A stretch of 64,000 bases of DNA. It comes from an uncultured Lachnospiraceae bacterium. Its GTDB lineage: Bacteria > Bacillota > Clostridia > Lachnospirales > Lachnospiraceae. Made by a program: the position numbers and the translations under genes. Below the pieces are notes generated by a model. That model had not been told where the DNA came from. It made no database searches and saw nothing but the letters and a program-made list of their open reading frames with translations. Within the stretch, counting starts at the first letter, position 1, and the number at the start of each line of letters is the position of its first letter. Below are positions 15,274 through 23,977 of the stretch, piece by piece. The stretch lies in NCBI GenBank assembly GCA_934402055.1, contig CAKRTC010000001.1:62001-126000 (forward strand). The letters are read 5' to 3'.

Positions 15274-16431
15274 ATGAATACATATGGAATAGATACAGCA
15301 GAACTCGTGGATAACGGTCTTGCCGAGGCGGCAGGTCTTATCAGCCGTAGAGAATATAATCTAAGCGTCGTAAGGACCAGACAGACAGCCGAGTTTCTTA
15401 TCAAAAGCTATGCCGCTGAGCGGGGAATAGCATATACCACGCTTGCAGATACAATTGAAGCCTTATATCAGCAGGGCATAATTAATCGTACATCAAGGGA
15501 TGCATTTCACAATATCCGCATTTTCGGAAATATGGCAGTGCATGACGGCAACAATGATCCGGAGAATGCACAGAAGGCATATTATCTGCTTAAAGCCGAG
15601 GTCAGCACCTACTTGTCAAGAAAGACTATCAATGTTGACCGTACTCCGGTAAGAGTAGATAACGGAGCCGATAAAAAGAAGGATATAAGCAGCATTGAGA
15701 TCGAAATGCCTGCTTCGGGAGATAACAGAGCTTCCGGACGCAGGGACAGAGCCGAGGATGCTTACACAGTGCAGGGAAAATCAGAGAGACGAAGAGACAA
15801 AAACGATTACGGATTTGATCTTGAAGATGACGAAGCACTTATAAGAGATGTCAAGAGACGAATAAACGGCGGAGAACGTGACAGAGAGCGCAGGGGGGAT
15901 ACGGCGCGCAGCACAAGAAACGGCGGAAACAGAAAAAACAATACTCAGAGACGAAGCGGAAATTCTAATAACAGAAACAGAAGACCGCAGAACGGCAGAA
16001 ATGCCAAACGACGTACGGAAGAGCCGGCACAGTTTTCTGTGTATGATCTTCTCAGGATATTGCTGCCGGTAATAGTTATCATATTGCTTATAGTTATTAT
16101 ACGAAGCTTTATGGCCTCAAAGAAGCCTGTTGAGACTGAGACGCAGACGGCTACTGTTATAGAAACCGTTGCGGAAACGACCGAGGCAGAGACTACAGAG
16201 CCTGAGACCACGGAAGCTGAGACTACGGCAGCGCCTGTATATGAGTACAAGACTAATACCGATGGCGTAAATATACGTTATGCAGATGATCAGAATCGTA
16301 TATATACGCAGCTTCCGAAGGATACCAATATAGGTACTGTAACACCGATAGACGGTTCGGACTTTGCTTCCTTCACACTTGACGGTGTAAATGTTGTCGT
16401 AAATAAGAATTTTATCGTGCCTGTTGAGTAA
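15274..16431 (+). CDS. Membrane-anchored protein: DUF4145-like N-terminus, SH3-like C-terminus
   Basis: 385 residues. The N-terminal helical domain (about 1-115, with RTRQTAEFLIKSYAAERG and FHNIRIFGNMAVHDG) resembles DUF4145/HEPN-like domains. A long charged, Arg/Asn/Gly-rich low-complexity linker (about 130-250) follows, then one membrane segment (about 262-282), a Thr/Glu-rich stretch with repeated ETTE-type units, and a C-terminal module of about 65 residues starting NTDGVNIRYA, like a bacterial SH3 domain. This predicts a cytoplasmic N-terminus and an extracytoplasmic wall-facing C-terminus. Function unknown. It has its own promoter and terminator. Confidence 0.8.
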   Translation: MNTYGIDTAELVDNGLAEAAGLISRREYNLSVVRTRQTAEFLIKSYAAERGIAYTTLADTIEALYQQGIINRTSRDAFHNIRIFGNMAVHDGNNDPENAQKAYYLLKAEVSTYLSRKTINVDRTPVRVDNGADKKKDISSIEIEMPASGDNRASGRRDRAEDAYTVQGKSERRRDKNDYGFDLEDDEALIRDVKRRINGGERDRERRGDTARSTRNGGNRKNNTQRRSGNSNNRNRRPQNGRNAKRRTEEPAQFSVYDLLRILLPVIVIILLIVIIRSFMASKKPVETETQTATVIETVAETTEAETTEPETTEAETTAAPVYEYKTNTDGVNIRYADDQNRIYTQLPKDTNIGTVTPIDGSDFASFTLDGVNVVVNKNFIVPVE

Positions 16432-16464
16432 AACGGACGAGGTTTTGAAGTGTTTTTATAAGCT

Positions 16465-16503
16465 CCGTCTTTCCCGTATTTTCGGGAGAGGCGGTGTTTT
16501 TGG
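16465..16503 (+). terminator. Intrinsic terminator
   Basis: A 12-bp stem (16465-16476 with 16483-16494, including two G-T pairs) is followed by TGTTTTTGG. It separates the gene at 15274 from the transporter starting at 16513. Confidence 0.8.
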
Positions 16504-16512
16504 GTGTAGATC

Positions 16513-17442
16513 ATGAAGAGTAATAAGTTTCATATATTTCTTTTATTTTTGTGTGCTTTGTTATGGGGAACGACCTTTGCGGCACAAAGCATAGGAGCCG
16601 ATCATGTAGGGGCGGGAACATTTCTTGCATGCCGAAGCTGGATCGCGATAGTAGTGCTTACTCCGGTAATATATGCTATAGATCGTATCAATGAAAGTTA
16701 TAACGGAGTCAGCCGTCGTCCGGTAACGAAAGAGGACAAGAAGTTTATGCTCATTGCAGCGTTGTTCTGCGGAAGTTTTATGTTTCTTGCAAGTGCGGCG
16801 CAGCAATACGGAATAGCATATACAAGTACAGCAAAATCCAGCTTTCTGACAGCACTTTATGTAGTGCTTGTGCCTATATGCAGCGTTTTTCTCGGCAAGA
16901 GACCTCCGGCAAAGATATGGTTCTGTGTGCTTATATCGCTTGTGGGTATGACCCTGCTTTGCCTTGGTAAATCATTTTTAAACGGGGAGGCACTTACTGT
17001 CGAGAAGGGGGATGTCTTCCAGATAATAGGAGCTTTGCTTTTTACCGGACAGGTAATGAGTGTGGATTATTTCGCACCTAAGCTTGACGGAGTGCGTCTG
17101 AGCCGAGCGCAGTTTGTGGTCGTGGCAATAGAGGCTACAGTTATGGCGTTGCTGTTTGAGAGCTCATCCACAGATATATCGGATATAATGTCCGCGCTTC
17201 CGGCGATACTGTATGCAGGCGTATTATCAAGCGGAGTAGCATATACTTTACAGATAATAGGACAGGTCGGAGTAAATCCTACCGTTGCAACTCTGACAAT
17301 GAGTCTCGAGGCTGTTATAGGCGCTTTATCGGGATGGGTGGTACTCGGAGAATCAATGCTGCCGATAGAGATACTCGGAGGCGGAATGATGTTTGTCTCC
17401 ATAGTTTTGTCACAGATCCAGATAGGAGATAAAAAGAGATAA
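16513..17442 (+). CDS. EamA/DMT-superfamily transporter
   Basis: 309 residues with about ten hydrophobic segments in two five-helix EamA halves. The first half opens with the typical LLWGTTFAAQSIG, and the second ends with SLEAVIGALSGWVVLGE, the usual EamA signature. Such proteins export or import small metabolites (amino acids, sugars, nucleotides) across the membrane; the substrate cannot be predicted. It starts at ATG 16513, only 10 bases after the preceding terminator, so its own promoter is unclear. Confidence 0.9.
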   Translation: MKSNKFHIFLLFLCALLWGTTFAAQSIGADHVGAGTFLACRSWIAIVVLTPVIYAIDRINESYNGVSRRPVTKEDKKFMLIAALFCGSFMFLASAAQQYGIAYTSTAKSSFLTALYVVLVPICSVFLGKRPPAKIWFCVLISLVGMTLLCLGKSFLNGEALTVEKGDVFQIIGALLFTGQVMSVDYFAPKLDGVRLSRAQFVVVAIEATVMALLFESSSTDISDIMSALPAILYAGVLSSGVAYTLQIIGQVGVNPTVATLTMSLEAVIGALSGWVVLGESMLPIEILGGGMMFVSIVLSQIQIGDKKR

Positions 17443-17557
17443 TAGGTCGAACGCTCAGATTCCTTTGTCACGTTAATTTGTTAATTTCATATCATATATC
17501 GAAATTTGAAAAAAATATGGTATTATAAATACTATCTTTTTTTGGGGGGATTATGTT

Positions 17558-18769
17558 ATGAAAAACTTGATGAAGAAATGGACAGATATCAGTCTGATAC
17601 TGCGTATCCTTGTAGGCCTTGCCATAGGTGCTGTTCTCGGTGTTGCGGCACCGCATGCAAGTATCATTGCCGTATTCGGAAGCGTATTTGTAGGAGCTCT
17701 TAAGGGAGCAGCGCCTATATTGGTATTTTTCCTTGTGGCAAGCTCACTTGCCAATGCCAATGCAGGTATCGGAAGCCGTTTCCGTACGGTTATAATGCTG
17801 TATCTTGCAGGTACATTTTTATCGTCTGTGGTTGCTGTTACCGCAAGCTTTGCAATACCGGTGACACTTCAGCTTGCTACAGATGCGGCTGATTCCGTTG
17901 CACCAAGCGGTATCGGTGAGGTGCTGATGAATCTTATCAACAATATGGTAGTGAACCCGATCACAGCTATAGCAAGTGCAAACTATATCGGCATATTGTT
18001 CTGGGCGATATTGTTGGGCTTTGCTCTTAAGGGGCTTAATGCCAAGGCAAGCTGCGAGGTGCTCTCAGAGTTTGCAGACGGAATATCTACTGTTGTAAGA
18101 TGGATAATCCAGTTTGCGCCTTTCGGAGTAATGGGACTTGTATTCAGTTCTGTTTCTGAGAACGGACTTGCAATATTCACGACCTACGGCAAGCTTATCG
18201 TTGTACTCTTACTCAGCATGGCAGCGGTTCAGCTTATATTCTATCCTATCATTGTTGCTTTGGTGCTTAAGCAGAATCCGTATCCGCTCGTACTTCGCTG
18301 CATGCGTGAGAGCGGAATAACAGCATTCTTTACACGAAGCTCCGCTGCAAATATTCCTGTAAATATGCAGCTTTGCGAGGATCTCGGACTTGATCGTGAT
18401 TTCTATTCGGTATCTATTCCGCTCGGAGCAACCATCAATATGGGAGGTGCAGCCGTAACCATTACGGTTATGACCATGGCGTGCGCACATACCCTGGGTA
18501 TTAATGTAAGCTTCGGTACAGCAATAGTGCTCAGCGTATTGTCGGCTTTGGGTGCCTGCGGAGCATCGGGAGTAGCGGGAGGATCACTGCTCCTTATCCC
18601 TATGGCATGCTCACTCTTCGGTATCAACAACGATATAGCTATGCAGGTCGTTGCGGTCGGCTTTATTATCGGAGTTATTCAGGACTCTGTCGAGACTGCC
18701 ATCAACTCGAATACGGATGTACTCTTCACCGCTACGGCAGAGTATTATGAGGAACATAAGAACAAATAA
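17558..18769 (+). CDS. sstT: Serine/threonine:Na+ symporter
   Basis: 403 residues of the DAACS (dicarboxylate/amino acid:cation symporter) family. The pattern matches SstT: N-terminal ILRILVGLAIGAVLG, HP1-type TAFFTRSSAANIPVNM, helix 7 GATINMGGAAVTITVMTMA, and the C-terminal QDSVETAINSNTDVLFTA with Asn/Asp sodium-site residues. It takes up serine and threonine with sodium. ATG 17558 follows GGGGGG. A possible promoter (TCGAAA, 16 bases, TATTAT at 17521) lies upstream. The AEC carrier follows 9 bases later, probably in one transcript. Confidence 0.93.
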   Translation: MKNLMKKWTDISLILRILVGLAIGAVLGVAAPHASIIAVFGSVFVGALKGAAPILVFFLVASSLANANAGIGSRFRTVIMLYLAGTFLSSVVAVTASFAIPVTLQLATDAADSVAPSGIGEVLMNLINNMVVNPITAIASANYIGILFWAILLGFALKGLNAKASCEVLSEFADGISTVVRWIIQFAPFGVMGLVFSSVSENGLAIFTTYGKLIVVLLLSMAAVQLIFYPIIVALVLKQNPYPLVLRCMRESGITAFFTRSSAANIPVNMQLCEDLGLDRDFYSVSIPLGATINMGGAAVTITVMTMACAHTLGINVSFGTAIVLSVLSALGACGASGVAGGSLLLIPMACSLFGINNDIAMQVVAVGFIIGVIQDSVETAINSNTDVLFTATAEYYEEHKNK

Positions 18770-18778
18770 TTTAGAGAC

Positions 18779-19723
18779 ATGGAAGATCTGATTTTTTCAT
18801 TAAATGCGACCATACCGCTGTTTTTGACAATGGTGCTGGGACTTCTGTTCAGGAAAATGAAGCTGTTTAACGACAGCTTCCTGGACGGAATGAATTCCTT
18901 TGTATTTAAGGTCGCACTTCCCGCAGCACTATTCAACGATCTTGCGGGTGAAGATTTTTTTAAGATCTGGGATATCAAATTTGTACTGTTTTGCTTTGTT
19001 GTAACGCTTATCTGTATATCAGTGTCGATAGTTTTGGCTAAATGCATGAAACTGGGAGATGAGACAGGTGAGTTCGCACAGGCTTCGTACAGATCGAGCG
19101 CAGGTATAATGGGCATTGCCTTTATGGAGAACATATACGGCAATGCAGGCATGGCACCGCTTATGATAGCTGCGGCGGTACCTCTTTATAATGTTATGGC
19201 TGTTGTCATCCTGAGCATCTTCAAGCCAAACGGAGGACGGCTCTCAAAGGAGACACTTATCAAGACCTTAAAGGGTATAGTTACCAATCCTATAATACTC
19301 GGTATCATAATAGGCATGCTTTGGAGCATACTGAAACTGCCCAGACCCGGTATTATGATGAAGACTGTAAAGTATCTTGCAAATGTAAGTACGCCGCTCG
19401 GTCTTATGGCTGTCGGGGCCAGTTTCGAGATAGGATCTGTCATGGGCAGACTTAAGCCTGCTCTTATAGCATCAGGCTGCAAGCTTGTCATCTGGTGTGC
19501 GGTATTTATTCCCGCTGCTGTCATGCTTGGCTTTACACATGAAAAGCTCCTTGCGATACTTGTTATGCTCGGTTCGCCCACAACAGTAAGCTGCTTTATA
19601 ATGGCAAAAAATATGGGGCACAAAGGAACACTCACAACAAACGCCGTTATGATAACGACGCTGCTGAGTGCCTTTACGCTTACAGGATGGGTATATCTGC
19701 TTAGAGTGATGGGATGGGTCTGA
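18779..19723 (+). CDS. AEC-family permease (auxin efflux carrier-like)
   Basis: 314 residues with about ten membrane segments and the Mem_trans fold. Motifs include the N-terminal PLFLTMVLGLLFRKMKLF, the Asn-containing LPAALFNDLAG, the central NPIILGIIIGMLWSI, and the late PTTVSCFIMAKNMG. Bacterial members move organic acids or amino acids. It lies 9 bases after sstT with only a weak ribosome-binding site, consistent with an operon. The substrate is unknown. Confidence 0.88.
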   Translation: MEDLIFSLNATIPLFLTMVLGLLFRKMKLFNDSFLDGMNSFVFKVALPAALFNDLAGEDFFKIWDIKFVLFCFVVTLICISVSIVLAKCMKLGDETGEFAQASYRSSAGIMGIAFMENIYGNAGMAPLMIAAAVPLYNVMAVVILSIFKPNGGRLSKETLIKTLKGIVTNPIILGIIIGMLWSILKLPRPGIMMKTVKYLANVSTPLGLMAVGASFEIGSVMGRLKPALIASGCKLVIWCAVFIPAAVMLGFTHEKLLAILVMLGSPTTVSCFIMAKNMGHKGTLTTNAVMITTLLSAFTLTGWVYLLRVMGWV

Positions 19724-19828
19724 AATGACTCTGGTTGTCCGGATTGTGTTTAATATAATGGACACCTGAGATTATTATGATCAAATGTTATTGCGCTGAT
19801 ATAAGTCGTGATAATAAAATAAGCGTTC

Positions 19829-20023
19829 TTATCGGAGATCCTCGCATATTCTTTGGATCAGCTGTGCGACAAGGATAAATGCACAGATCGAGAAGATTAT
19901 GCGATACATGATGAGACGGCGTTTATTCCACCATTCTTTTGGCTTGTAGTTGCTGATGTCAGGTTTAACGGCGAGCAGGATGCAGCCTGCAAGCACAAGT
20001 ATCTGCAGTAAATATGCTATCAT
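19829..20023 (-). CDS. Small two-helix membrane protein
   Basis: 64 residues. Two hydrophobic segments (about 3-18 and 40-58) flank a short charged loop with KPKEWWNKRR, which should lie on the cytoplasmic side. An AAAAGGA site sits about 9 bases before the ATG on the minus strand, which supports it being a real gene. It is convergent with the AEC carrier. No family recognised. Confidence 0.6.
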   Translation of the reverse strand: MIAYLLQILVLAGCILLAVKPDISNYKPKEWWNKRRLIMYRIIFSICAFILVAQLIQRICEDLR

Positions 20024-20047
20024 TCTTAAATATCCTTTTCTGAATTT

Positions 20048-20083
20048 AAATGCGGCTGAGTAGTCAATGACTCAGCCGCATTT
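20048..20083. terminator. Perfect 14-bp hairpin, possible bidirectional terminator
   Basis: AAATGCGGCTGAGT (20048-20061) pairs with 20070-20083 around an eight-base loop. The T-run is weak on both sides. It lies upstream of the small minus-strand gene, inside the 427-base gap 20024-20450; the rest of that gap holds a small repeat copy and the candidate tad promoter. Confidence 0.5.
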
Positions 20084-20095
20084 ATTATATCATAT

Positions 20096-20116
20096 GAAAT
20101 TGCGTCCTATGAAATA
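20096..20116 (+). repeat. Second copy of a 21-base dispersed repeat
   Basis: 19 of 21 bases match 14927-14947 (pattern GAAATTGC-n3-CTATGAAATA). Both copies lie in intergenic A/T-rich DNA next to hairpins. Confidence 0.5.
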
Positions 20117-20193
20117 GAAATTATTTGCAATACGGTATATCTTTAAGCATGTCGGTTTATGGAATTTTTATATTTATTTTATAAAGATTTTAT

Positions 20194-20222
20194 TTGACGA
20201 TTCTTATCTCAGGGATTAACAT
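20194..20222 (+). promoter_or_regulatory. Candidate promoter of the tad locus
   Basis: TTGACG (20194-20199), a 17-base spacer and TAACAT (20217-20222) would give a leader of about 220 bases. A perfect TTGACA at 20324-20329 lies closer to the gene but has only a poor -10 (CTGAAT) at 17 bases. I see no riboswitch in the leader. Confidence 0.4.
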
Positions 20223-20450
20223 AAAAATAAGCCGAGCGGAATGAAGCATCGGCATCAACAACAGATCTTAGATCGAATCGTAGATATCACGTATCTTATT
20301 CAGAGTTATTTTTCATTTTTGTTTTGACATTTCACTTTTATACTTTCTGAATTTTTCTATAGGTATCTTGTTTCCGAGTGTTTAAGAACTGTGATTTCTG
20401 TTTTTTCATTTATCCTCGAATCTTATTGAGATCCCGAACGGAGAGAAGCT

Positions 20451-20966
20451 ATGGACATATTCATTATTTTGCGTCCCCTGGTTTTGCTGAGTGTGCTTGC
20501 GGTTGCATCGATAACCGATGTCAGGAGCAGGCAGGTCGATAATTCAATTATTCTGTTGGGCTTTGCAGCCGAGCTGACGGTGCATCTGTTGAGTCGGCCT
20601 TCGCTTGAAGCACTTTCACTTTTTTATCTGATTGCATATCTGATGCTGATGTTCGTGCTGTTTTGTTTCGGACTTACCGGCGGTGCTGACTTTAAACTCT
20701 ATGCGCTGTGTGCATTTGCCTATCCTAATAATATTGGGCTTAGTCTGACTGTAATATCAATTATGCTTGCTGCGGGATATGCGATTACGGTACTTGCCGT
20801 AAAAGCTGTGTCTGCAGAGAAAGTGATGAGACCTAAGGGGCTGTCCGGTCTTTGTGTATCGGGTAATAAGCTTATGTTTAGCCATAAGGAAAATGTTGAT
20901 AAAGCCGATCATATCCCTATGGCAGTGTGCTTATTTGCGGCGGCGGTGCTTTGTATCAGGCCGTGA
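20451..20966 (+). CDS. tadV: Prepilin peptidase, TadV/CpaA-like (A24 family)
   Basis: 171 residues with about five hydrophobic segments. The two aspartates of A24 aspartic peptidases appear in ITDVRSRQV after helix 1 and in the GxGD-type loop, here GLTGGADFKLYA. It would process Flp-type prepilins at the membrane. ATG 20451 follows GGAGAG. It is the first gene of a run of twelve plus-strand genes making up the tad locus. A second A24 peptidase lies at 28601. Confidence 0.88.
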   Translation: MDIFIILRPLVLLSVLAVASITDVRSRQVDNSIILLGFAAELTVHLLSRPSLEALSLFYLIAYLMLMFVLFCFGLTGGADFKLYALCAFAYPNNIGLSLTVISIMLAAGYAITVLAVKAVSAEKVMRPKGLSGLCVSGNKLMFSHKENVDKADHIPMAVCLFAAAVLCIRP

Positions 20967-21019
20967 GTTTATCTTTTGATCTAAACAAATCCCGTTAGTT
21001 ATCATACAGAGGCAGTTAT

Positions 21020-22045
21020 ATGAAGAAGATACTTGCAATATTAAGTGATGAAACAAAATATGCCGAGAGACTCAGCGATTACTGCAATAAAAAGAAGAGC
21101 CTTATGTTCACTGCGGTTCCGTTTGAAAGCATAGAGGCATGTGCCGCGTTCAACGGAAAGCATGATATAGAGGTATTATTGGCAGACAGTAAATACCTGG
21201 AAAATGATGCATTCGGAAGACAGCTCTCGGATATAAGAGCGGCAAGAGTGATAGGACTTGACAGTGGAATCAGCTTTGAGAGAGCTTTTGCGGATGCGGA
21301 ACAAAGCAGCTATCTGCATGTCGGCAAATATCAGCCGGCAGATATGCTGATAAGAGAAGTTATGGCCGGGTGTGACGGTATGGATGTATTTACTGCAAAT
21401 ACAAATATCGGAAGACCGGTAAGAGTTATAGGAGTCTACAGTCCGGTCAGCCGCTGCGGAAAGACTTCATTTGCATTAACCTTAAGCCGCATGTTGTCAA
21501 AGAAACGAAAGACCCTATATTTAAGTCTTGAGGAGTTCTCTTGCTTGGGAATATTGAGCGGTGAGCGATATGAGATGACCTTATCTGATGCCATATATCA
21601 TATGAGACAGGGAACACTTACGGCAGAGAGACTGTATTCGATGATACATACGCTCTGCGGGGTGGAATATCTTCCGCCTATGCGCTGTGCGGAGGATCGT
21701 AATGCGGTCAGCGGGGAGGATTATGTACGCCTGATCAACGAAATAATCAGGAATTCTCTTTATGAGGCTATTGTGATAGATATGGAACGTTTTTCGGATG
21801 AAGCTTCTGAGATCGCAGAAATATGTAATGTCATTTACATGCCCGTGCTTGGTGATGTGATGAATAAGATGAGGACGGAAAGCTTTATTCAATATCTTAT
21901 CAATTCCGACAGGACGAATATTGCGGACAAGATCGTGAAGATCAGTACTCCGAAACCTGACATCACGGCACAGGGAACGGCATATCTGGATGCACTGCTG
22001 TACGGAAGTATGGGAGATCTTATCAGAGAACTGGGAGAGGTCTGA
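21020..22045 (+). CDS. tadZ: TadZ/CpaE-like pilus localisation ATPase
   Basis: 341 residues. The N-terminal receiver-like part (about 1-125) lacks the usual phosphorylation site, as in TadZ/CpaE. The C-terminal part is a MinD/ParA-type P-loop domain with GVYSPVSRCGKTSFAL near residue 145. In tad systems this protein places the pilus machine at a pole or focus. It is followed two bases later by tadA, so the two are co-translated. Assignment rests on domain order and context; the sequence is divergent. Confidence 0.8.
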   Translation: MKKILAILSDETKYAERLSDYCNKKKSLMFTAVPFESIEACAAFNGKHDIEVLLADSKYLENDAFGRQLSDIRAARVIGLDSGISFERAFADAEQSSYLHVGKYQPADMLIREVMAGCDGMDVFTANTNIGRPVRVIGVYSPVSRCGKTSFALTLSRMLSKKRKTLYLSLEEFSCLGILSGERYEMTLSDAIYHMRQGTLTAERLYSMIHTLCGVEYLPPMRCAEDRNAVSGEDYVRLINEIIRNSLYEAIVIDMERFSDEASEIAEICNVIYMPVLGDVMNKMRTESFIQYLINSDRTNIADKIVKISTPKPDITAQGTAYLDALLYGSMGDLIRELGEV

Positions 22046-22047
22046 AT

Positions 22048-23241
22048 ATGGCAGACAGAAGGAATGACATCTACAAGGATCTGCGGAAGGCTGTGATCAA
22101 TGAGATAAATCAAGGCTCCGAGCTTAAGGACGAAGAACTGATAAGGGGTATAGACTCAGTATTGGACAAAAGCTCTGCGGAATACGGCATGGGATTAAAG
22201 GAGCGTACGGAGCTTAAGAACAGGCTCTTCAACAGCTTTCGAAGGCTGGATGTACTGCAGGAGCTGATAGATGACAAAAGCGTTACCGAGATAATGATAA
22301 ACAGTCCCAAAGAGATATTTATTGAGAAGAATAACCGTATCGAGCGCTGGGAGCTCAGCTTTGAGAATTCGGAGAGACTGGAAAATATTATCCAGCAGAT
22401 AGTGAGCCGTATAAACAGGCGTGTAAATACTTCACATCCCATAGCAGACGCAAGGCTGCCGGACGGATCGAGAGTTCATATAGTGCTTCCGCCCATAGCT
22501 TTGAAGGGACCGACAGTAACTATCAGAAAATTTCCGGAACCTATAGATATGGATCGAATGATACGCAGCGGAACTATAAGTGCCGAAGCTGCCGAGTTTC
22601 TTAAGCTTATGGTACGTACAGGCTATAACATCTTTATTTCCGGAGGAACCAGCTCCGGAAAATCAACATTTCTTAATGCACTTACGGCATACATCCCATC
22701 AGATGAGAGAGTAATAACAATAGAAGATTCGGCAGAGCTTAGGATAAGACATGTGAAAAATCTGGTCAGTATGGAGACAAGAGATGCCAATTCGGAAGGA
22801 GACGGAGAGGTCAACATGTCAATGCTTATCAAAGCCTCCTTACGTATGCGCCCGGACAGGATCATAGTGGGAGAGGTAAGAGGTGCGGAGGCACTGGATA
22901 TGCTTAGTGCCATGAATACAGGACATGACGGCTCATTGTCAACGGGACATGCCAATTCGACCGAGGATATGCTTACAAGACTTGAATCAATGGTGCTTAT
23001 GGCTGTGGAACTGCCGCTTTCGGCGATCAAGAAGCAGATTGCGGCAGGACTGGACATACTGGTGCATTTACAGAGGATGAGAGATCACAGCAGACGTGTA
23101 ACAGAGATATCAGAGATAAGAGGCGTGGAAAACGGTGAGATCACACTTAATAAGATTTATGAATTCAATAATGCCACAGGCAGGCTTGAGAAAAAAAACA
23201 AGCTCCTTCACCGTGAAAAGCTCGAGATCAACGGGGCCTGA
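22048..23241 (+). CDS. tadA: TadA/CpaF-type secretion ATPase
   Basis: 397 residues of the type II/IV secretion ATPase family. The N-terminal domain carries DKSVTEIMINSPKEIFIE; the ATPase core has Walker A SGGTSSGKSTF near residues 195-205, the Asp box TIEDSAEL, Walker B RPDRIIVGEVRG and the His box TGHDGSLSTGHANS. It powers pilin assembly from the cytoplasm. The GGGAGAGG site lies inside the end of tadZ. It is the best conserved gene of the locus. Confidence 0.95.
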   Translation: MADRRNDIYKDLRKAVINEINQGSELKDEELIRGIDSVLDKSSAEYGMGLKERTELKNRLFNSFRRLDVLQELIDDKSVTEIMINSPKEIFIEKNNRIERWELSFENSERLENIIQQIVSRINRRVNTSHPIADARLPDGSRVHIVLPPIALKGPTVTIRKFPEPIDMDRMIRSGTISAEAAEFLKLMVRTGYNIFISGGTSSGKSTFLNALTAYIPSDERVITIEDSAELRIRHVKNLVSMETRDANSEGDGEVNMSMLIKASLRMRPDRIIVGEVRGAEALDMLSAMNTGHDGSLSTGHANSTEDMLTRLESMVLMAVELPLSAIKKQIAAGLDILVHLQRMRDHSRRVTEISEIRGVENGEITLNKIYEFNNATGRLEKKNKLLHREKLEINGA

Positions 23242-23977
23242 TTACAGAGAATATGAGCTTAGCATGAGGGACAGGCAGAGGGAGGGACTAAAAGGAGCCG
23301 TGCTTTCGGCGGCTGTTGCCTATACCTTTTATCATAGCCTGCCCGTGTTTCTTATCCTGTTGCCGATAAGTATCTTTGTGTTTCCTGTAGTTATGAAACC
23401 GAAGCTTAAAGAGAAAAGACAATGGGAGTTAAGGCTGCAGTTTAAGGAGGCAATATGGATATTGAGCGGATACTTAAGTGCGGGAATATCTGTCGAAAAC
23501 GCATTTGAGATGACACTTCCGGAGCTTGGCAGGCTGTACGGAGAGGATGCCATGATAGTCAACGAATTTCGCACGATAGTGAGAGGTGCCAAGCTTAATA
23601 AAGCTATAGAACCGCTGCTGCTCGGGTTTGCGGAGCGCAGCGGACTTGAAGAAATACGAAGCTTTGCCGAAGTCTTTGTAATAGCGAAAAGAAGCGGAGG
23701 CTCACTTAAGGAAATAATAGAGAGGACAGGCAAGATAATTAGAGATGAAACAGAGGTAAGAGAGGAGATAAGGAATCTTACCGCAGCAAAACGCTATGAG
23801 CAGAGTATCATGAATCTCCTGCCCTTCGGAATAATAATATACATCAATGTCAGTTCCGGCGGATTTATGAATATCATGTATGAGACTTTGGGCGGAAGGT
23901 TTGTCATGAGCTTATGTCTCGGATTAACGATACTTTCTTATTATCTGTCGCAGAGGATACTTAATATAAGGCTGTGA
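23213..23977 (+). CDS. tadB: TadB-like membrane protein (T2SS F domain)
   Basis: About 254 residues from the chosen GTG 23213; ATG 23264 and GTG 23135 are alternatives and none has a good ribosome-binding site. I prefer 23213 because related proteins begin shortly before the DYxxYxL segment. Two hydrophobic segments near the N-terminus are followed by the cytoplasmic F domain (LSAGISVENAFEMTLPEL...AFAERSG-type core) and two C-terminal membrane helices. With TadC it forms the inner-membrane platform. It overlaps both tadA and tadC. Confidence 0.85.
   Translation: MKSSRSTGPDYREYELSMRDRQREGLKGAVLSAAVAYTFYHSLPVFLILLPISIFVFPVVMKPKLKEKRQWELRLQFKEAIWILSGYLSAGISVENAFEMTLPELGRLYGEDAMIVNEFRTIVRGAKLNKAIEPLLLGFAERSGLEEIRSFAEVFVIAKRSGGSLKEIIERTGKIIRDETEVREEIRNLTAAKRYEQSIMNLLPFGIIIYINVSSGGFMNIMYETLGGRFVMSLCLGLTILSYYLSQRILNIRL

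Noticed and set aside
20223..20450. Possible c-di-GMP or other riboswitch in the long tad leader
   Set aside because: I looked for conserved aptamer cores and saw only weak hairpins such as GCCGA/TCGGC.
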